A stretch of 13,736 nucleotides of DNA from Desulfobacterales bacterium (GTDB lineage: Bacteria; Desulfobacterota; Desulfobacteria; Desulfobacterales; JAFDCJ01), in NCBI GenBank assembly GCA_020345785.1, contig CP070771.1, positions 3,084,452 through 3,098,187 of the forward strand, read 5' to 3'. The translations under genes were made by a program, and so were the position numbers. Positions within the stretch are counted from its first letter, which is position 1. Each line of letters opens with the position of its first letter. The notes under the pieces are model-generated. The model was not told the origin of the DNA. It ran no database searches and worked only from the letters and a program-made list of their open reading frames with translations. Of the stretch, positions 10,067-13,736 are shown one piece after another.

Positions 10067-10828
10067 CTAAGTTTTTTCATCAATAAAAACATCCACCTTC
10101 AGAACGGCCTTACCCTCTTCGAAATCAGCATCCAGATGATACCGCAAATATTTCAATTTAATTCTGAGAATCCTTTCATCCAGCCTGTCAAATTGAATCT
10201 CAATGACGGCCACATTATCCAATACATCATTGTTTTTAAGCACATAATCATAGGCCAGCATGTGGTCATTGCCTGAATTTCGATTCGATGGGCCGAGAAT
10301 TTGGATAATCTCCGATTTGGCAGGCAGCAGTGATCTGTTTAATGATCTGATATCAACGATGATCTGCTGTTTTGCCAGGCTCTTTTCCGAGCGGCAGACC
10401 GACTGCATAATTTGTGTCAGCAATTCATCCGTGAGTATAGCGCTCAGGTTCTTGCTCAGATACCCCTCCTTCAGGCGATACTCCTCATCGACACGGACAA
10501 AGCGCAATTCAACCGGAATGTCATACTGCCCGCTGGACAAGAGCCCTCTTTTTTCGGCAATGTAGGTCATAACAAGCTCATTGCCGACATAGTTGCGTTC
10601 GGATGGCTCGGCGCCGGCCAGCCAGGTGACGTCATCATCCAGCATCACCGGATCATGCAACAAAACGCGAAACCCTTCAGAAATTTCAATCTGAAAATTC
10701 TTTTCAAAGTCGCAAAGCTGGTTTTTGACCCTGAATATCCTATCGAGAATACACCCGTTAAAAATCAAGGTGGTCGCAAAAAGAATGATTGATGCACAAA
10801 AGTGCACACTAACGGTCTTCATTCGCAT
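10067..10828 (-). CDS. Putative lipoprotein of unknown function (253 aa)
   Basis: I do not recognise the family. The N-terminus has a basic start and a hydrophobic stretch ending LIFNGC (Cys26). That is a lipoprotein-type signal, although Phe and Asn before the Gly are not the usual lipobox residues, so an uncleaved anchor is also possible. The mature part is charged and predicted mixed alpha/beta. A stretch around 168-230 with IIQILGPSNR, then YDYVL and later IEIQFDR, loosely recalls small BamE/SmpA-like envelope proteins; this is a weak impression only. The ATG at 10828 is preferred over a second Met two codons in, because GAGAA at 10834-10838 lies 5 nt upstream of it. The gene converges on the cyclase gene and is the last of the minus-strand envelope genes. 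Its DNA is more AT-rich than the flanking genes. Confidence 0.72.
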   Translation of the reverse strand: MRMKTVSVHFCASIILFATTLIFNGCILDRIFRVKNQLCDFEKNFQIEISEGFRVLLHDPVMLDDDVTWLAGAEPSERNYVGNELVMTYIAEKRGLLSSGQYDIPVELRFVRVDEEYRLKEGYLSKNLSAILTDELLTQIMQSVCRSEKSLAKQQIIVDIRSLNRSLLPAKSEIIQILGPSNRNSGNDHMLAYDYVLKNNDVLDNVAVIEIQFDRLDERILRIKLKYLRYHLDADFEEGKAVLKVDVFIDEKT

Positions 10829-10941
10829 ACGTTTTCTCAGAACAAATTTATGTCAATAACTACTAATAACTATGATTTCAGCACATTGCAAAATTATTAA
10901 ATAAATTACATTCAAGGTGTGATTTTTGCTTAGTAAAAATT

Positions 10942-11115
10942 GGAACGCCTTTTGAGAACAGGCAGTTCACATCCCCGACGAACGACAGCTACCAGTGTGA
11001 ACCCGTTTCGATTGCGTCAACGATCTTCAAATACTTCGGGATTCAAAATCCGCAGATGCTGACCGGTAAGCCGGCCACTGATGAATCTACAAGCGTACCC
11101 AACGAATGGATTTAA
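10942..11115 (+). pseudogene. Possible 3' remnant of a decayed gene
   Basis: A plus-strand frame without a usable start reads into a protein-like C-terminus: GTPFENRQ, then NDSYQCEPVS, ASTIFKYFGI, MLTGKPATDE and finally PNEWI before TAA at 11113-11115. The frame is free of stops from 10876. The residue pattern looks like real coding sequence and recalls the C-terminal end of alkaline-phosphatase/sulfatase-superfamily proteins, where a similar 'T-hydrophobic-YFGI then GKP' segment occurs. That match is from memory and uncertain. There is no start codon with a ribosome binding site, and upstream DNA becomes AT-rich and non-coding, so a truncated gene end is more likely than a functional small gene. 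Confidence 0.35.
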
Positions 11116-11164
11116 TCGGGATGCATTTCGGTCAGCCTGGTTTTTGACATTTTTAGGAGGGCAT

Positions 11165-11221
11165 CCGATACCGCACCCGTTTCCGCTCGGCATTTATGAG
11201 TCGGGACGGGTGCGGGGTCGG
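11165..11221. repeat. Long imperfect hairpin after the Gly/Gln-rich gene
   Basis: The arms 11165-11180 (CCGATACCGCACCCGT) and 11206-11221 (ACGGGTGCGGGGTCGG) are complementary at 14 of 16 positions. One mismatch is a possible wobble pair in RNA. The loop is 25 nt. The hairpin starts 18 nt beyond the stop codon of the 217-aa minus-strand gene, so it would form in the 3' end of that transcript. No T-run follows on either strand, so it is not a classical terminator. It may stabilise the mRNA end or be a dispersed REP-like element. Confidence 0.5.
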
Positions 11222-11239
11222 AAAACATTTGAAATGATA

Positions 11240-11893
11240 TTACTGAGCAGGATCGTTGCCTCCGTCGTCATCCAGGCCGTATGTGTAGGCTTTCTGTGCC
11301 CTGGCCTTGGTATGCGTGTGTACCTGGGTTTTCGCCTCTGTTTTTAAAAGGGTTTGAGATTGAGTCTCGCTTTTGACCTGGTTTTTGGTCTGTGTCTGTG
11401 ACTGAGTTTGAAGCTGAGTCTGGTTCTGAATCTGGGACTGAGTTTGAGCCTGGTTTTGTGATTGGGTCCCGATGCCCGAGCCGCTGCCGCTAACATTGCC
11501 ACTACCGTGGCCATGGCCGTTGGCTCCGCCATGACCGTTACCGCCACTTCCAGAACCCCCACCGCCGCCGCTTGCTCCAGCCCCTGCACCGCCACCACTG
11601 CCTGCTCCAGCCCCTGCACCGCCACCACCGCCCGCTCCAGCCCCTGCACCGCCACCACCGCCCGCTCCGGCGCCAGCACCGACACCGCCACCGCTGCCGC
11701 CGCCGCCTCCGGCACCCCTGGCGAGGAACATGTCACCCTTAGACACGGACGAGACTATGTCGACGGTCACCGGCGATTGATTCCAACTGCCCTCCGTTGG
11801 AAATAAACTTGACGGAACCGCACTCCAGGCCGGAAAAGTCATGGCCAACAACCCCAAAATACACACGACTTTTTTCAACTTTTTTTTCTTCAT
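11240..11893 (-). CDS. Secreted Gly/Ala-repeat and Gln/Thr-repeat protein (217 aa)
   Basis: I do not recognise a named family. The N-terminus is a classical signal peptide (MKKKKLKK, then a hydrophobic core, then PAWSA), probably cleaved near residues 24-25. A short unique segment follows (26-59, ending MFLARG). Residues 60-142 are almost pure Gly with Ala, Ser and His, built on a 10-aa AGAGAGGGGG unit. Residues 143-192 alternate Gln with Thr, Ser, Asn or Lys (TQSQNQAQTQ), and the end is acidic (GLDDDGGNDPAQ). The composition suggests a fibrous, adhesive or matrix protein, or a disordered surface coat; this is inference. The start at 11893 is fixed by AGGAGG at 5-nt spacing, and a Met 12 codons upstream is discarded. 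A perfect TATAAT lies about 60 nt upstream. It is downstream of, and co-oriented with, the 337-aa Gly-rich gene, 306 nt away. Confidence 0.8.
   Translation of the reverse strand: MKKKKLKKVVCILGLLAMTFPAWSAVPSSLFPTEGSWNQSPVTVDIVSSVSKGDMFLARGAGGGGGSGGGVGAGAGAGGGGGAGAGAGGGGGAGAGAGSGGGAGAGASGGGGGSGSGGNGHGGANGHGHGSGNVSGSGSGIGTQSQNQAQTQSQIQNQTQLQTQSQTQTKNQVKSETQSQTLLKTEAKTQVHTHTKARAQKAYTYGLDDDGGNDPAQ
11574..11693 (-). repeat. Four tandem 30-bp units inside the Gly-rich coding region
   Basis: Three near-identical 30-bp units (11574-11603, 11604-11633, 11634-11663) and one diverged unit (11664-11693) encode the 10-aa period AGAGAGGGGG. The first three units are nearly identical at the DNA level, synonymous sites included, which points to recent copy-number expansion by slippage or recombination. 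The unit length is a multiple of three, so gain or loss keeps the frame. Confidence 0.85.
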
Positions 11894-11898
11894 ATCAT

Positions 11899-11904
11899 CC
11901 TCCT
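11899..11904 (-). promoter_or_regulatory. Ribosome binding site deciding the start at 11893
   Basis: On the minus strand AGGAGG is followed by ATGAT and then the ATG. This is a full anti-Shine-Dalgarno match at 5-nt spacing, and the strongest ribosome binding site in the window. It places the start at MKKKKLKK rather than at the upstream in-frame codon at 11929, and gives a normal signal peptide. Confidence 0.9.
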
Positions 11905-11931
11905 GAATTTGAATTTTACTGGTTACCATAG

Positions 11932-11957
11932 ATGCTCAACGCTCAGCATTAATTATA
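11932..11957 (-). promoter_or_regulatory. Candidate promoter -10 with operator-like inverted repeat
   Basis: On the minus strand TATAAT occurs at 11957-11952. Three bases after it begins an imperfect dyad occupying 11949-11932, with outer arms ATGCT and AGCAT. A repressor bound there would cover the expected transcription start of the 217-aa gene. No good -35 hexamer is found 16-18 nt upstream; the region there reads GCAAAGATCC. The promoter may therefore be activator-dependent, or this may be a chance TATAAT in AT-rich DNA. Confidence 0.4.
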
Positions 11958-12199
11958 AATTCACGCACCCGGATCTTTGCATCGGAAAGTGACTTTAGGA
12001 CGGTTCGAGTATTAAACGCATAGAAGGAAAAAAGGTTACAAATTTTTTAACATATTTTACGATCTAAATAAAAATTTGAGGAGAAAGGAAGGGTGAGATT
12101 AAGCAAAGATACATTGAGATCTAAAAATCACAAATGGTGTTCACTATTGTATACTCAAGTTGGTTCTCAAGCGCCTGTGGAAACCTTAAAATTATCTTT
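11958..12199. other. Intergenic region between the two Gly-rich genes
   Basis: No gene or terminator was seen. The minus-strand sequence around 11963-12000 holds CTAAAGTC, TTTCCGATGCAAAGATCCGG and GTGCGTGA. TCAC and GTGA can pair at its ends, and CCGAT with ATCCGG can pair inside, around a GCAAAG loop, so a small structured leader is possible. The rest (12000-12199) is AT-rich with no clear stem followed by a T-run. A plus-strand frame that starts here and runs into the next gene is the proline-rich mirror of its Gly-rich tail. Confidence 0.4.
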
Positions 12200-13213
12200 T
12201 TATCGGCTACCGCCGCCACCTCCGCCCGAGCCACCGCCACCTGAACCACCACCACCCGAACCGTCGCCACCCGAACCACCGCCGCCGGAACCATCACCAC
12301 CCGGACCGTCGCCGCCCGATCCGCCACTGCCAGCGCCGGCACCACCGGGTCCCTCACCGCCACCGGGACCTGTACCGCCCAGGCCGGGGCCGCCCCCCTG
12401 GTTACCGGATCCCCTCGGCTCCCCGTGGAAACCCTTACCCGCCTTGATGGCGGCAGTGTAGCTGCGGGCAAGGTTCTGCGGCTCGGATTGACGGGCTTGG
12501 GCCACAAACGAGTTGCGCAGGGCGTGCATGTCTTCATGGTTGAACCCTTTGTTCAGCGCCATGCTTAGCATGCTCACGACATCCTGTGATGAAACGCCTA
12601 AGCGCGAGACGTCTCGCACAGTCTGATAACACTCGAGGGCCAGGCTGTATGCCCGATCGGAATTCATGGGGGCGGTGCGCTGCTGCAGCTTGCCGTTGAT
12701 TTTATCGGCATCGTCCCAGGACAACCCGGCGGCAAGACCGGCCGCCAGCGTGAGCCCCAGGTTCTCCGTGCGGGATCTATCATTGGAGAACTTCGCCGCG
12801 CGCTGGAAGGCAAATGCATTCCGAAACTGGACGGTTTCCATGGCATTTACGATCAGGGGCGGGGGCACACCCTTGGCCATCCCCTCGAAGGCCTTGTTTA
12901 CCAACGGCTGCACGGGCATGCCGCTGTTTTTGGCCTCGATCATCAGGGCGTGGGCCAGCTGGATCTGCTGTTCGTCAAACTTGTCTTGCAGCATGGCCCG
13001 GGTGAGCTTGATCACGCTTTCTTGTTCCAAGCCGTTTTGAATCGCCTGCCGCGTGCCAACCTTGACTGCCTCCGGCGTATCTGGCGGCAGGCCGTCATCG
13101 ATTGCATCAGCCAGGGCGGCCGTCGCAAACAGCACTAAAAAAAGCGCCGAAGCCACCGCAAAACACCTGTAAGGTCGGTTTTCAGTGTTTGATTTTGGTA
13201 TTGATAATTTCAT
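12200..13213 (-). CDS. Secreted helical-repeat protein with (GGGGS)-like tail (337 aa)
   Basis: No named family is assigned; the family seems familiar from deltaproteobacterial genomes, but I cannot verify that. A signal peptide spans residues 1-35 (hydrophobic 17-33, ALA before Asp36). The mature domain (36-262) is helical with degenerate repeats of about 30-35 aa. Units beginning at Gly61 (GLEQESVIKLTRAM), Gly99 (GMPVQPLVNKAFEG) and Gly206 (GVSSQDVVSMLSMAL) share Gly-hydrophobic, four polar, then paired hydrophobics and an ALxxG-like turn. Residues 268-337 are a Gly-rich tail, beginning GSGNQGGGPG and passing into GGGGS and GGDGS pentads, ending GGSR. The tail may be a disordered linker or matrix-forming part. 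There is only one Cys in the mature protein. The ATG at 13213 is the only start that gives the signal peptide, though its ribosome binding site (AGGAA about 12 nt upstream) is poorly spaced. It shares its orientation with the other exported genes here. Confidence 0.82.
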   Translation of the reverse strand: MKLSIPKSNTENRPYRCFAVASALFLVLFATAALADAIDDGLPPDTPEAVKVGTRQAIQNGLEQESVIKLTRAMLQDKFDEQQIQLAHALMIEAKNSGMPVQPLVNKAFEGMAKGVPPPLIVNAMETVQFRNAFAFQRAAKFSNDRSRTENLGLTLAAGLAAGLSWDDADKINGKLQQRTAPMNSDRAYSLALECYQTVRDVSRLGVSSQDVVSMLSMALNKGFNHEDMHALRNSFVAQARQSEPQNLARSYTAAIKAGKGFHGEPRGSGNQGGGPGLGGTGPGGGEGPGGAGAGSGGSGGDGPGGDGSGGGGSGGDGSGGGGSGGGGSGGGGGGSR

Positions 13214-13252
13214 AAATGGAAGAAATTCCTAAACTTAACGGATTTAAAATTA

Positions 13253-13341
13253 GGACACAGATTTGCGCGGATAACCACGGATTTTCTTTAGTATTGTCGA
13301 AGACAAAAATATATCTGTGACATCGGCGTACATCTGTGTCC
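13253..13341. repeat. Large intergenic inverted repeat, ACACAGAT/ATCTGTGT type
   Basis: The left arm GGACACAGAT at 13253-13262 is perfectly complementary to ATCTGTGTCC at 13332-13341. The pairing extends inward to about 17 of 20 positions (13253-13272 against 13322-13341). The interior holds further related words: CGCGGAT, CCACGGATTTTC and ATATCTGTGA. From memory, palindromes of this vocabulary are common dispersed intergenic repeats in large environmental bacterial genomes. The element fills the 149-nt gap between the E-set lipoprotein gene and the 337-aa gene, and any read-through transcript would carry it as a large stem-loop. Confidence 0.75.
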
Positions 13342-13362
13342 CCTATAAAATTCAGGCATTCG

Positions 13363-13689
13363 CTACTCCGGTATATACAAACAATTACGAGAGCCAAAAT
13401 CATCTTTCTCGTAAAATTTACATTCGGGCAGGTACACCGCTCCGTCCACGATGTAAAAATACCGGAACTCGGAATTGGCCGCCACGCTAACCACCCAGCG
13501 TGAGCCGTCTACCTTGCTGGCCAGGTGCGGGCTGTATTCGTCCAGCGATGAGGCGAACACCACCCCTCTGGCCCCGGGTGCTTTCAGATAGAAGGTCACC
13601 CTGTCCGACTGACGCTCGTGATAGTGGGTTGCTGCACACCCTGCAAGCCACAGGGCGGCAACTGTCAGATGCAGAATCAGTGTTTTCAC
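13363..13689 (-). CDS. E-set / CBM48-like (AMPK glycogen-binding type) lipoprotein, 108 aa
   Basis: A short lipoprotein. The signal ends in a canonical LAGC lipobox (Cys18), and Ala at +2 suggests outer-membrane sorting. The mature part resembles the early-set/CBM48 fold of isoamylase and AMPK glycogen-binding domains: VTFYLKAPGARGVVFASSLDEY, then WVVSVAAN, FRYFYIVDGAVY and KDDFGSRNCLY fit the usual order of strands (fluid-like 'V.F.L.AP.A', 'W...V', 'Y.Y.VDG', 'DDFG..N'). Carbohydrate binding is possible but not shown. Some aromatic sugar-contact positions seem absent, and two Cys residues (in PECKF and RNCLY) could form a disulfide. The start is GTG at 13689, because no in-frame ATG exists before the upstream stop. 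Its GTG overlaps the TGA of the preceding gene (GTGA), which indicates translational coupling. Confidence 0.75.
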   Translation of the reverse strand: MKTLILHLTVAALWLAGCAATHYHERQSDRVTFYLKAPGARGVVFASSLDEYSPHLASKVDGSRWVVSVAANSEFRYFYIVDGAVYLPECKFYEKDDFGSRNCLYIPE

Positions 13690-13736
13690 GTCTTCATGTT
13701 CACGGCCAGAATCGAGTTCTCACCGCCGAAATCATC
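13686..13736 (-). CDS. C-terminal end of a second E-set / CBM48-like gene (partial)
   Basis: Read from the window edge on the minus strand, the last 17 codons give DDFGGENSILAVNMKT and TGA. DDFG-x-x-N followed by hydrophobics is the typical final strand of AMPK-type glycogen-binding/E-set domains, and the neighbouring 108-aa lipoprotein ends with the same pattern (DDFGSRNCLYIPE). The gene is therefore probably a paralogous E-set protein immediately upstream, whose stop overlaps the next start by four bases. Only the end is visible, so total length, signal peptide and any extra domains are unknown. Such domains are sometimes fused to anti-sigma-like membrane proteins, which is one possibility for the missing part. 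Confidence 0.7.
   Translation of the reverse strand, partial: DDFGGENSILAVNMKT

Noticed and set aside
10033..10077. Intrinsic terminator for the cyclase gene, because TTTTTT at 10072-10077 follows the heptamers
   Set aside because: No GC-rich stem precedes the T-run, and the heptamers are direct repeats rather than an inverted pair.
10851..10856. TTGACA -35 box on the minus strand for the 253-aa lipoprotein gene
   Set aside because: No acceptable -10 hexamer is found 16-18 nt downstream before the start codon.
11081..11347. Plus-strand 88-codon frame
   Set aside because: It runs across the decayed gene end, the hairpin and the 3' end of the 217-aa gene. It has no ribosome binding site and no protein-like pattern.
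11462..11806. Plus-strand Thr/Ala/Ser-rich repeat frame
   Set aside because: It is antisense to the Gly-rich repeats of the 217-aa secreted protein, which has a signal peptide and an ideal ribosome binding site on the minus strand.
11958..12005. c-di-GMP-I (GEMM) riboswitch
   Set aside because: Only a GCAAAG word with adjacent CCG/CGG pairing is seen. The first conserved GGCAAAC-type arm and the tetraloop receptor are missing, so it was not annotated as a riboswitch.
12093..12461. Plus-strand frame with a purine-rich stretch before GTG, encoding a proline-rich protein
   Set aside because: The Pro-rich part is the exact mirror of the Gly-rich tail of the 337-aa protein, which has a signal peptide and a coherent helical domain. 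The Pro frame has neither.

Overview
The window reads as a piece of a mid-GC chromosome from a large-genome, Gram-negative anaerobe. The most likely group is Desulfobacterota, Desulfobacterales-like. This is inferred from the gene content (a bacterial NADPH-type gltB/gltD pair, a zinc-ribbon/class III cyclase/STAND ATPase protein, Gly-rich exported proteins, lipoproteins) and from three families of degenerate intergenic repeats that I associate with such genomes. No marker gene proves the assignment.

Positions 1-6406, plus strand: nitrogen assimilation. gltB (large subunit, 1509 aa) and gltD (small subunit, 489 aa) together encode glutamate synthase, with all the expected catalytic and Fe-S motifs. 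An unusual 259-nt spacer carrying a degenerate inverted repeat separates them. A perfect 14-bp palindrome lies upstream of gltB.

Positions 6407-10066, plus strand: a 1138-aa signalling protein with a double zinc ribbon, a class III nucleotide cyclase domain, a STAND-type ATPase and a helical (TPR-like) C-terminus. Several cyclase active-site positions differ from the canonical ones. Heptamer repeats flank the gene in opposite orientations.

Positions 10067-13736, minus strand: a block of envelope or secreted proteins. In the direction of transcription (right to left) these are: the last 17 codons of a probable E-set/CBM48-like gene cut by the window edge; a 108-aa E-set/CBM48-like lipoprotein whose GTG start overlaps the stop of that gene; a 337-aa secreted helical-repeat protein with a (GGGGS)-like tail; a 217-aa secreted protein made of a Gly/Ala-rich repeat block and a Gln/Thr alternating block; and a 253-aa putative lipoprotein. 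All carry export signals except the truncated one, where the N-terminus is not visible. No enzyme is recognisable among them. They may form a surface or extracellular-matrix module, but this rests only on co-orientation, export signals and composition.

The spaces between the minus-strand genes hold a large inverted repeat (13253-13341), an operator-like inverted repeat next to a perfect TATAAT (11932-11957), a long imperfect hairpin (11165-11221) and what looks like the 3' remnant of a decayed plus-strand gene (10942-11115). I saw no rRNA, tRNA, CRISPR array, transposase or convincing intrinsic terminator.
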